A stretch of DNA of 30,930 bases from Fragilaria crotonensis. Lineage: Eukaryota > Bacillariophyta > Fragilariophyceae > Fragilariales > Fragilariaceae. Positions 11,101 to 17,683 of the stretch are shown one piece after another. The DNA lies in assembly GCA_022925895.1 (NCBI GenBank), contig JAKSYS010000714.1, positions 1 through 30,930 on the forward strand. Reading direction: 5' to 3'. The number at the start of each line of letters is the position of its first letter. Position 1 is the stretch's first letter. Under the pieces are notes generated by a model. It did no database searches, was not told where the DNA came from, and worked only from the letters and a program-made list of their open reading frames with translations. The position numbers were made by a program, and so were the translations under genes.

Positions 11101-11316
11101 ATCAGTACATTGGAGATTCACATCCACATTGTCGTGCTGGAGCAGCTCGCGGACGACTTCCAAATGACCATTTTGACTCGCAATGTAAAGGGCTGTTGCA
11201 CCATAACTATCTTGGGCATTCACATTGGCTCCATCAAGCAATAGGGCACGAACCTTATTGAGATTGCCATCATAGGCGTTGAAGAACAAAGCAACGTCGT
11301 TGTCACTCAACGGCAT
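8110..11316 (-). CDS. Ankyrin-repeat protein kinase with RING-like and conserved C-terminal modules (intact copy 2)
   Basis: An unbroken 1,068-residue protein. Residues 8-375 form 11 ankyrin repeats of about 33 residues, most close to HLEVVRELLQHDNVDVNLQ. Residues ~405-745 are a TKL/RLK-like Ser/Thr kinase with glycine loop GSGAYG (412-417), lysine K436, HRDIKSAN (575-582), DCG in place of DFG (595-597), CPE in place of APE (632-634) and DVYSFGV. A Cys/His cluster at 776-830 resembles a RING finger, suggesting ubiquitin-ligase activity. The region from CPTLVVITR (902) to about 980 is conserved in all copies reaching it. There is no signal peptide or membrane segment, so it is probably cytoplasmic. 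I start at ATG 11316 because all three full copies share it; the open frame continues upstream only from a TTG. The substrate is unknown; a role in sensing or immunity-like signalling is inference. Confidence 0.9.
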   Translation of the reverse strand: MPLSDNDVALFFNAYDGNLNKVRALLLDGANVNAQDSYGATALYIASQNGHLEVVRELLQHDNVDVNLQCTDDGATALYMASQQGHLEVVRELLQHDNVDVNLQCTSGATALYTAIQNGHVEVVRKLLQIDNVDVNIQSTDGTTALYIASQDGHLEVVRELLQHDNVDVNLQCTNDGTTALYMASQRGRLEVVRELLHHGKVEVNLQRKDGRTALHTASRNGHVELFRELLQHENVEVNAYDENGDTALIIASHSSNLDVVRELLRNDNVDVNAQNKNGETALFQASREGNQEVVKKLLEHNNVDVNLKCNTGATALHIASQYGRVEVFRELLQNSKVDANIKDNEGLTAFDVAYKHRKFATIKAFRDHTKTLEEVNKNRESLAKVMTTCKAEPVELSYHYIKHCIKIRKLGSGAYGNVFLVEDGYLPEPKKFVVKMMNLSQRTDGPNDEILISFQKELSVRCVFCIEPLPRVEQCICTLPPSPSSSNTHARFCQTLKRFRHPNIIVLYGYNFKGRAGEQFLVYEYAANGSLDCFLKDDDKRALLPADNRLSIMYQVAKAVHCLHTGAAGVKVYHRDIKSANICLMNDFTPKLIDCGLATFVLDRHEAVPSESILQSGSTQGTAIGTHLYRCPEYISKKGKGINCDYIPAYDVYSFGVVMAELIIGHLNDGKATNVLQTYVLNEETPIVDGWKQLKNHADGRADWNAEALELVCKTVIGCITLPSERRLSTGKLRDLLKYAKDVHNGITCVEPKDAIADLDNILHNTDKPNSDPDCAGQGLPCYFDERLFVVKCKKESHPLCAKCLEKAVWEAPASTPATFQLRCLVSGCPSQPFTIDDICEHVPASTWSFHWQKRADKKLDQITLSLKDNQKRFDKLSSAMHHCLKGLAWNNAHLQHRSVCPTLVVITRIDADRSKTLKTWFTNPAKQKYEVTFYCERSGDAGHDPFEISVDKQWMVTVLPLLQIAIDVAAAWDPSKVLLAVCKTYRIKEHTKEMKKLIKELADEKNHDKQQTLEGKALKAMADMAKEHESEWRTKMEPVLLENGRTIWVKKVDDVSHDDDEETIWA

Positions 11317-11380
11317 GCTTCTGAAGTACTCCGAGTTCTGCAGTATTAAACCATAGAGTCGGTTGTTGGCTGTGCAATAG
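11317..11380 (-). promoter_or_regulatory. Conserved leader immediately upstream of the ankyrin-kinase start
   Basis: About 65 bases directly before the ATG are nearly identical in the three full copies (2404-2470, 11317-11380, 24912-24976), including gaagtactccgagttctgca. Copy 2 then diverges sharply, whereas copies 1 and 3 stay alike for about 120 more bases. It is likely the 5' UTR or part of the core promoter; the precise function is inferred from conservation only. Confidence 0.45.
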
Positions 11381-11512
11381 CGTGTAAATTGGATCTGAGT
11401 GACAAATCTTACCTGAAATGGATAGATCAAGGTAATAAGGAAGATGATAAGATCTGTTGATGCTAAAAGCGAATTTGTGTAATGATATATCTAATCGCTG
11501 TCTTCGCATTTG

Positions 11513-11517
11513 ATTAG
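11513..11517. repeat. Target-site duplication (left), ATTAG
   Basis: The five bases before the left LTR are ATTAG and are repeated exactly at 17194-17198 after the right LTR. This is the expected signature of integrase-mediated insertion. Confidence 0.92.
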
Positions 11518-11915
11518 TGTTGAAACTACTAGTGTAGTAGAGTACGACTGTACAGTATAGTAACAGATCCCGTAATCTAGCTTGCTAGAGTGGTTCGATT
11601 TCAGTAAACCAGATTTTAAATTAATATGAGTTCATCATTCGATGTGCTCAGTCCCATAATTCAATCGCTGATTCTCCCTTCGCCATTCGTGATCGTGCAC
11701 ACTCCTGTGTTCTCCATCGCTGTTAATGTTGCAATGATTCGTCTTCATTGCATTGACGTTTCCGATCCCAGCAGCATCAATGGTCTCATCGTATCCGTTG
11801 TTCCCGATGGATCGCTTTATAGTCGCCACTTCCTCATGTCGCGGATCCTTCATTTTGTGCGCGACCTTCGTCCATCCACCGTCTGTCCACAGTTCGGCTT
11901 CAACGATATTCAACA
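11518..11915 (-). repeat. 3' LTR of the copia element
   Basis: A 398-bp direct repeat, matching 16796-17193 throughout by eye. Its inner part (11635-11915) codes the last 93-94 residues of the polyprotein, and the stop codon lies at 11635-11637. The remaining 117 bases include paired words such as ctagcttgctag and ctgtacag, which could support polyadenylation structure, although no canonical AATAAA is obvious. Confidence 0.95.
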
Positions 11916-14900
11916 CACTCCTGTAATCCTGGTTAGGATCCTCATCAGGATTAATATTCATAATTTGATCGCGGAAGGTCTTGAACTGTGCACCTTGCAA
12001 GGGCTTAGTAAAATAATCCGCCACCATCTGTTTCGTCGGACAATATTCAATCCTGACCTCTCCGTTCGCCACGCGGTCAGTGATGAAAAAATATCGAATG
12101 TTGATGTGGCGCGTTCGCTTGCTGCTCGATGCTCGCCCATTCTTCTCCAGCAGAATGGCGCTTTGGTTGTCCTGGTATACAACGGATTCACTGATGTTGT
12201 ACCCTTGCGCATCCAAGAAGTATCGAGTCCAAATGACTTGAGCGAGGATATCACTCACGCCAACAAGCTCCGCTTCTGTTGAACTCTTCGTGCCGAGCTT
12301 CTGGCGGCAAGACGTCGCGTACACCGCACCCTTCCCAAGAGACAAAACACCGCCGGTGTGGCTTCGCATGTCTGGATGCACCGCATATGATGCATCGGCC
12401 CACCATTTAACAACGTTGCTTCCGTCGGCTTCCAGTGTCAGTGGCATGTTTGCGGTCGCCCGCAGGTATTTCATCACGCGGGCCAGTTTCTTATAGTCGT
12501 CGGAGTCAGGTCCTTTCACGCGAGTACAGAGGAAAGCGACAGTTGGCTGCACGTCGGGTCTCGCACGTTTGCATAAGAACAATAGTTTGGCCGTGTTGTG
12601 ATGAAAGAAGTCGGCCGTTTCTGAGTCTAGCTTTTCACAAGCATCGTCAACCTCGAATAGGTAGTTCGACGCTGGTGTTGCACACTCTCCATTCATGTCA
12701 TCTGGCAACTCGTCAAGCATTCCCTGCACATAGTCGATCATTGAGAATCGAACTTTACCATCGGTCGAGAAGTCGATCGTCATTCCGAGATATTCGTGAA
12801 CGCTTCCGCGGGTCTTAGTCAGAGGCGCCTCCTTCCCGAACTCTGCCTCGATCATGTCAATTATGTTTGTCACCACTTCGGGGTCGGTGTGGGAGATTTT
12901 TAGGTCATCGACGTGCCACAAGATTGTGCATTGCGTTCCATTAATCACTTGGTTGACAACGCAAGAGTCGTATGGATTCGCAATGAACCCCCAATCCTTC
13001 AGTTGTGTTGACAGCCTTCTCCAGAAGAGCAGAGCCGCCCTGAGTGTTCCGTATAGAGCCTTCTTCAGCTTCACGTACAGAACTGGCTTACCGTTCTCGT
13101 ACACGATATATTTCTCGTATAGGTCAGGGTTGACGCACACGAGTAGTTCTGCCATCTTCCCGTCAAGTCTCATGTACACAAGCTCGTCCATATCCGCCTG
13201 CATAAATGCGCCGGGGATGTCCACAGTCGCCACGTCACGACGCTCGTTTGCATCCATGACACACGAGAGCATGACCGCCTCAATTGCCACAGTGGGTGAG
13301 CTGGCATCTTCTTTAGTTGTATGTAGCCTCTGTTTCCTGCCGTCTGCGCAGCCGCGTCCCTTAATCCTGCCATTGCGCTTCTTCTTCAAGAACATCAGAT
13401 AGTGTAGCGCCGCTCGCTTCTCTTCCCTGGTTAGCTCGGTGGCATCCATCGGCTCCAGCACGTCACGATCATGGAGCTGCTGTAGCTCGCTTAACACCGC
13501 ATCAACTCCGGCGTCACCAAATTCCTTGATGCCCTTCTTCATATTGAGTTGGGTCATCACAGTGTGTTCCAGCGTCGTGTGCATATGTCCATAGTCCCTG
13601 GGTTTGCGTGGGCGTAGGTTGTAGGCTGCGGTCCGTTCGCCGTATTGTTGGTCCATTTCTGCCTCGACGTCCTCGTTGTCTGGAACCTCTTCAATCATCG
13701 TTGCATCGATTGATTCGTTCTCCACGGCAGCGTTTTGGTCGATAATGGCATCGTCGTCATCGTCGTCATCGTCGTCATCCGGTTCAGGTTCGACGGCGTT
13801 TGGTTCGAGTTCCGCGAAATTGGGAAGGTCGTCGTCGTTGTTGGGGGCGTCGATTGCGGCAACGTCGTCGTCGGCCATTGCAGGTTGGTCGGAGTTAATT
13901 GCAGGTTGATTCACGTTTGGTGGGTAGTAGACCTCCACTCCTGCGATGTGGCCAGGGTCATCTGGCGGATCATCGTCGTCCTCATCAAACGGGTAATCAA
14001 TCTCCTCATCGTCGTCGTTAGGAGTGTAGTCGGCGTCGTTGTCATCGTCGTCGTCATCGTCCGGGATGATGTCGCCATGCCGGTCAGTGAAGGTGAGTGC
14101 GACGTTTGCAGCGGCGCGACGAGCGAGAGTGTGAACGCGATCGACAACGTCTTGTGGCATCGGCAACTCCGTCCAGTTGTTACGATTGAGCACCCGACCG
14201 GTGCTGAGGCTGTACAGGTAGTAGCCTCCTTGAGCGTTGCCCGTAGGGCGGAGTGCAATAGCACCGGTGGTACGAGTGGCCATGGTGTTGTCGTGTTCTT
14301 CGTGTGCCTGGACATAGGCACCGAATTCAAGTTTGCAGTGTTTGTTAAAATCGATGTGGGAGCCCGTCACGATGGCACGTGGGCTCAGAGTATCTGATAT
14401 ACCATCCCGTGCCGGAAATGTGTTCAACCAGAACACGCAATAGTAGATCAATTCTGCGACCATTCTTCCAGGGATTTTGCGAAACGGCATCGTGTTATAT
14501 ACGCAGCGGGCTCGTTCTTTGATAGTGCGGATGTAACGCTCGGCTTCTGGGACGTGTTCGCCTCTGGCGACAGTGTTGAGGGTGACACCGAACTCGGCAA
14601 GATCGCCAGTAATTCCTTCGAACTGTCCGTCCATGAGCATCGTTCCGGTTGTGAATCCTCGTTTCTTGTACACATTGCGAACGTCCTCGGCCGCCTTGAC
14701 CAATGTCTCGTGTTTCTGGTCAGACATGAGCACCGCCGTTCCAAACTTGATGTTGCGCGAGATGGTCACAAAGAAGGGTAGTTTGTTAACGAACATGATG
14801 TCTGCACCGATAATGACATCACGATACTGGGACATTAATTCTGATGGCACCGGCACGGCGGCGACCTCCACATGTTCGGTGACACGACGAACTGTCTTTC

Positions 14901-16758
14901 CTTTCAATGATCCCACGTCGGCTCCAAAGATCTTTTCGGCAATCAGGATATCTTCACGGGTCACAGGGCAGTTTGGCAGGAGATTCATGTCAACAATCTT
15001 GACGAATTCCTTCGTTGTTGGACGTCCAATCATCTTTTGGATATTCCTGGCCATTACGGCACGGGCATACGCCCGATTCGTGAAGCCAGCCTTATTGTTC
15101 GCAACAGTATTGATCATAACGGTTGCGACGTCACTGACCGGGTCACTGGCATCCAGGAAGTATAGCCCCCGTCCGGACTCGTTGAATACTCGGCTGGTTC
15201 CGTTGGGCTTGATTACGGTGAACTTGTTCCCACCTTCGCTGTCGTAGGTCACGTGGTACCCGTGTTCCTTAACCCTTGACAACGACAAAATGTTGGCGAT
15301 CCCGTTTGGGTGGTACCACACCGTACCGTACCCAGCAAGGTCACCAATAAGATTCGTACTCGCAATTCCGGCGTTGCAGTGTATCTCCATGGATTCCGTA
15401 TCTTCCCGGATGTTGCTGAGAAGGTCACCGTTACAAAAAACGTCCACCGTTGACTGGTTGTCCAGGAGAATCCAGGTCTTGGGGAGCTTTCCATCCTCTC
15501 CAATCTGACATGCGATTCCGTCCGATGCGTTCAAGAACTGGAAATGCATGGTCGGTTCATTGAATTCCCCGCTGGCAATTCCTGCGTTGAGCAACATTGC
15601 TCCGGTCTTAGCCCCGTTCCCTCCGGAGGTGCCTTCCTTCACCTCGTTTCTCTCTGGACATTCCGATGCGTAGTGGCCCTTCTTCTCGCATCTGTGACAT
15701 GTGATGTGAGCCTTCCCGGCTCGTGGAGTCTTGGACTTGTCATCGATGTTGGCGAAAGCCACTCCGTCGGCAGTCGGCGTACGCCATCCGGTTCGCTCTT
15801 GTTTCCAATTTGTGAGCAGGTTATACGCCTCTGCGACGGTGCCTGGGTAGTGGTTGCGGCCTTGGAGGAAGTCGTTCTCGAGGTCGTCGATGAGTCTCCC
15901 GTAACGGCTTCGGTCGCATCCCAGTAAGAAAGCCATGGCCGTGGATCGAGCCGTTGTCTTGTTCGTCACTTCGCGCAGCTGTTCCTCTGTCATGTCTGCA
16001 CGTGGGATCGTCCCTTCGGCTATGACCACGTTGTCTACTCCTGGGTGCGCGGCGATTGATCCACCGCTTTCGGTCACGACAGCGATCACGTTCTGGAAGT
16101 GCTCGAGATAGACTTGAGTGGTTGCGTACTTTCCTTGTGCGCAGTTGTAGTAGCGTTTCAAGGCTTCGTGGAGCGCGTGGGGCAGGTACTTTTGACTCTG
16201 GAACTGGAAGGCAACTCCCTTGACCAGTTTGAGGAGTCCAAGGCCGTCACCAGTGGATGACACTCCTGCAAACAATTCGTGGGCTTCAAGTCTCTGACGC
16301 ATGATCTCGGTGCACTGTCCCCAGACAAGAGAGTAGAGCGTCTTCATGTTTTCGGCGAGGTACGAGAGCTGTTTGACGTGCTCGTCGACGGTTTTCTCCC
16401 AGATGCGTGTTTCAGTTCTGCTGGCATCTTCAGGTGGGTCAGTTGGCATGGCAAACATTGGCAATGTGAGAGTTTCAACAGCCAACCTGGCATCTCCACC
16501 GTAGGTGTAGGTCCTTCCAACAAACTCGGCAATCTCCTTTGTCGTCTTGGTGTACTGATCGGACTGGCGAACGTCCGAGCAGTCGTACACGTGTCCCTTG
16601 AGGTCGGCGCATTTACCTTCAAACTTGGGTGTCCTTGGCGCGAACCCCTTGGCTTGCTGTCCTGAATTCCCGGTCTTCTTCCCAGCGGTTCCGGCCTCCT
16701 TCTGCGAAGTCCCCGCTCCTCCACCATCGGTATCTTTCGACGACGATTCCTCTGGCAT
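11635..16758 (-). CDS. Ty1/copia Gag-Pol polyprotein
   Basis: One uninterrupted 1,707-residue frame from ATG 16758. Gag covers 1 to about 350. A CCHC zinc knuckle lies at 354-367 (CHRCEKKGHYASEC). The aspartic protease core LLDNQS has D433. The integrase acid triad is best placed at D653, D710 and E740, giving a D-x29-E spacing shorter than the usual D35E. An acidic linker (about 899-1040) is packed with Asp runs. Reverse transcriptase has D1180 (VDIPGAFMQ) and the WHVDDLK box with D1284 and D1285. RNase H has D1455 (ADASY), E1495 (SSTEAE) and D1530 (DNQSA), then KRTRHINIRYFFI. The last ~93 residues are read from within the 3' LTR and match no domain I know. No frameshift separates Gag from Pol, so the Gag to Pol ratio must be set otherwise, for example by processing. 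Confidence 0.95.
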   Translation of the reverse strand: MPEESSSKDTDGGGAGTSQKEAGTAGKKTGNSGQQAKGFAPRTPKFEGKCADLKGHVYDCSDVRQSDQYTKTTKEIAEFVGRTYTYGGDARLAVETLTLPMFAMPTDPPEDASRTETRIWEKTVDEHVKQLSYLAENMKTLYSLVWGQCTEIMRQRLEAHELFAGVSSTGDGLGLLKLVKGVAFQFQSQKYLPHALHEALKRYYNCAQGKYATTQVYLEHFQNVIAVVTESGGSIAAHPGVDNVVIAEGTIPRADMTEEQLREVTNKTTARSTAMAFLLGCDRSRYGRLIDDLENDFLQGRNHYPGTVAEAYNLLTNWKQERTGWRTPTADGVAFANIDDKSKTPRAGKAHITCHRCEKKGHYASECPERNEVKEGTSGGNGAKTGAMLLNAGIASGEFNEPTMHFQFLNASDGIACQIGEDGKLPKTWILLDNQSTVDVFCNGDLLSNIREDTESMEIHCNAGIASTNLIGDLAGYGTVWYHPNGIANILSLSRVKEHGYHVTYDSEGGNKFTVIKPNGTSRVFNESGRGLYFLDASDPVSDVATVMINTVANNKAGFTNRAYARAVMARNIQKMIGRPTTKEFVKIVDMNLLPNCPVTREDILIAEKIFGADVGSLKGKTVRRVTEHVEVAAVPVPSELMSQYRDVIIGADIMFVNKLPFFVTISRNIKFGTAVLMSDQKHETLVKAAEDVRNVYKKRGFTTGTMLMDGQFEGITGDLAEFGVTLNTVARGEHVPEAERYIRTIKERARCVYNTMPFRKIPGRMVAELIYYCVFWLNTFPARDGISDTLSPRAIVTGSHIDFNKHCKLEFGAYVQAHEEHDNTMATRTTGAIALRPTGNAQGGYYLYSLSTGRVLNRNNWTELPMPQDVVDRVHTLARRAAANVALTFTDRHGDIIPDDDDDDDNDADYTPNDDDEEIDYPFDEDDDDPPDDPGHIAGVEVYYPPNVNQPAINSDQPAMADDDVAAIDAPNNDDDLPNFAELEPNAVEPEPDDDDDDDDDDAIIDQNAAVENESIDATMIEEVPDNEDVEAEMDQQYGERTAAYNLRPRKPRDYGHMHTTLEHTVMTQLNMKKGIKEFGDAGVDAVLSELQQLHDRDVLEPMDATELTREEKRAALHYLMFLKKKRNGRIKGRGCADGRKQRLHTTKEDASSPTVAIEAVMLSCVMDANERRDVATVDIPGAFMQADMDELVYMRLDGKMAELLVCVNPDLYEKYIVYENGKPVLYVKLKKALYGTLRAALLFWRRLSTQLKDWGFIANPYDSCVVNQVINGTQCTILWHVDDLKISHTDPEVVTNIIDMIEAEFGKEAPLTKTRGSVHEYLGMTIDFSTDGKVRFSMIDYVQGMLDELPDDMNGECATPASNYLFEVDDACEKLDSETADFFHHNTAKLLFLCKRARPDVQPTVAFLCTRVKGPDSDDYKKLARVMKYLRATANMPLTLEADGSNVVKWWADASYAVHPDMRSHTGGVLSLGKGAVYATSCRQKLGTKSSTEAELVGVSDILAQVIWTRYFLDAQGYNISESVVYQDNQSAILLEKNGRASSSKRTRHINIRYFFITDRVANGEVRIEYCPTKQMVADYFTKPLQGAQFKTFRDQIMNINPDEDPNQDYRSVLNIVEAELWTDGGWTKVAHKMKDPRHEEVATIKRSIGNNGYDETIDAAGIGNVNAMKTNHCNINSDGEHRSVHDHEWRRENQRLNYGTEHIE

Positions 16759-16782
16759 GATGTTCGTAGGTATCGGCTTGCG

Positions 16783-16904
16783 TATTAATTTAAAATGTTG
16801 AAACTACTAGTGTAGTAGAGTACGACTGTACAGTATAGTAACAGATCCCGTAATCTAGCTTGCTAGAGTGGTTCGATTTCAGTAAACCAGATTTTAAATT
16901 AATA
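16783..16904. repeat. 14-bp perfect inverted repeat spanning the 5' LTR / leader junction
   Basis: tattaatttaaaat at 16783-16796 is the exact reverse complement of attttaaattaata at 16891-16904, with 94 bases between. One arm straddles the LTR edge and leader, and the other is inside the LTR. In the element's RNA the arms could pair and enclose the end of the LTR next to where a primer-binding site should be. AT-rich arms pair weakly, so chance is not excluded. Confidence 0.7.
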
Positions 16905-17193
16905 TGAGTTCATCATTCGATGTGCTCAGTCCCATAATTCAATCGCTGATTCTCCCTTCGCCATTCGTGATCGTGCACACTCCTGTGTTCTCCATCGCTG
17001 TTAATGTTGCAATGATTCGTCTTCATTGCATTGACGTTTCCGATCCCAGCAGCATCAATGGTCTCATCGTATCCGTTGTTCCCGATGGATCGCTTTATAG
17101 TCGCCACTTCCTCATGTCGCGGATCCTTCATTTTGTGCGCGACCTTCGTCCATCCACCGTCTGTCCACAGTTCGGCTTCAACGATATTCAACA
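16796..17193 (-). repeat. 5' LTR of the copia element
   Basis: A 398-bp repeat identical by eye to 11518-11915. As the upstream LTR for minus-strand transcription it should carry the promoter. It also contains the same 93-codon frame (16913-17194, starting from a TTG) that encodes the C-terminus of the polyprotein in the 3' copy. Confidence 0.95.
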
Positions 17194-17198
17194 ATTAG
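17194..17198. repeat. Target-site duplication (right), ATTAG
   Basis: This is an exact copy of 11513-11517, directly abutting the TTCAACA end of the 5' LTR. Confidence 0.92.
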
Positions 17199-17224
17199 GG
17201 CTTCGCGTTTTGCATTCTTTCCTT

Positions 17225-17400
17225 CGATCTCGAATCCTTGTACTACGGTACTATACGGGCACCCGTGCCAGTACCGTGACCAGAGCGTTCGGATTCTCGC
17301 GGTCCCCGTAAATCGTGAACGATCCATCAAGACCAGGTACTAGTAGTACCTGGTACCAGGTACACGTACCTAATACCTGGTCTATGTACCCACGGCTCGG
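17225..17400. repeat. GTAC-rich palindromic tract
   Basis: A run of GGTACC, AGTACT and CCAGGTAC words. The clearest hairpin is ccaggtact (17333-17341), loop agt, agtacctgg (17345-17353), a perfect 9-bp stem. It is immediately followed by another tggtaccagg palindrome. It is non-coding. Similar tracts lie at 5325-5455, 21535-21625 and 30430-30600. Confidence 0.7.
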
Positions 17401-17481
17401 TGGCCGCCCAGGAGGTATGCACACAAGAGGGAGTGCCCAGTGCCCATGCTACACCCACCAATAACCTTGGGTTCATGCGAT

Positions 17482-17683
17482 TCAGTAAATGATATGGCGA
17501 CAAAGAGCACGTCGTCTATCAGCGGTCAAGATCTTCGTAAAGAGGTCTGCTAGGTTTGTCATTCCATCCTCTTTGCCAACTCGAAGTATCTTAGCAGCCA
17601 CTGCTTCATGGATGGCATGATAATTGATTGCGTTGTGCTTTTTTCATGAGGGTCGATTGTGGCATACTCGTATTTTTCACCAC
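17482..17683 (-). pseudogene. RNase H C-terminal fragment of a second copia element
   Basis: The minus strand reads VVKNTSMPQSTLM and then, after a one-base shift in a six-A run near 17641, KKHNAINYHAIHEAVAAKIL, RVGKEDGMTNLADLFTKIL and a stop at 17482-17484. This is the end of a copia RNase H domain of a lineage different from the intact element. Pairs such as STLKKKHNA and TNLADLLTK are typical of diatom copia elements (recalled, not searched). The fragment is cut off upstream where the opposed gag fragment begins, and only about 67 codons remain. Confidence 0.75.

Larger units (their letters stand above)
11518..17193 (-). mobile_element. Complete Ty1/copia LTR retrotransposon (CoDi-like)
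   Basis: A 5,676-bp element in minus orientation: 5' LTR 16796-17193, Gag-Pol frame 16758-11635, 3' LTR 11518-11915, flanked by ATTAG duplications. Both LTRs are 398 bp, start TGTTGAA and end TTCAACA (a 7-bp terminal inverted repeat on the TG...CA plan), and I see no difference between them by eye. The order protease, integrase, RT, RNase H places it in Ty1/copia. The protease core LLDNQSTVDVF is like that of CoDi elements of diatoms (recalled family knowledge). I could not recognise a conventional tRNA-Met primer site in the leader (16759-16795), and the polypurine tract before the 3' LTR is weak (ACAGGAGTG). Identical LTRs, the duplication and an open frame mark it as young and possibly active. 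Confidence 0.95.

Noticed and set aside
11317-11430. 38-codon N-terminal extension of the intact kinase gene
   Set aside because: It would start at TTG. Copies 1 and 3 have no in-frame ATG upstream of the shared one, and in copy 3 the frame meets a TGA.
11580-11612. tRNA-like ggttcgattt near ctagcttgctag in the LTR
   Set aside because: It resembles a T-arm B box, but no acceptor, D or anticodon arms can be drawn around it.
11626-12282. Plus-strand frame over the LTR and its twin at 16904-17311
   Set aside because: Antisense to the LTR-coded polyprotein tail; duplicated only because the LTR is.
13735-14397. 220-codon plus-strand Val/Ile-rich frame
   Set aside because: Antisense of the Asp-rich linker of the copia polyprotein.
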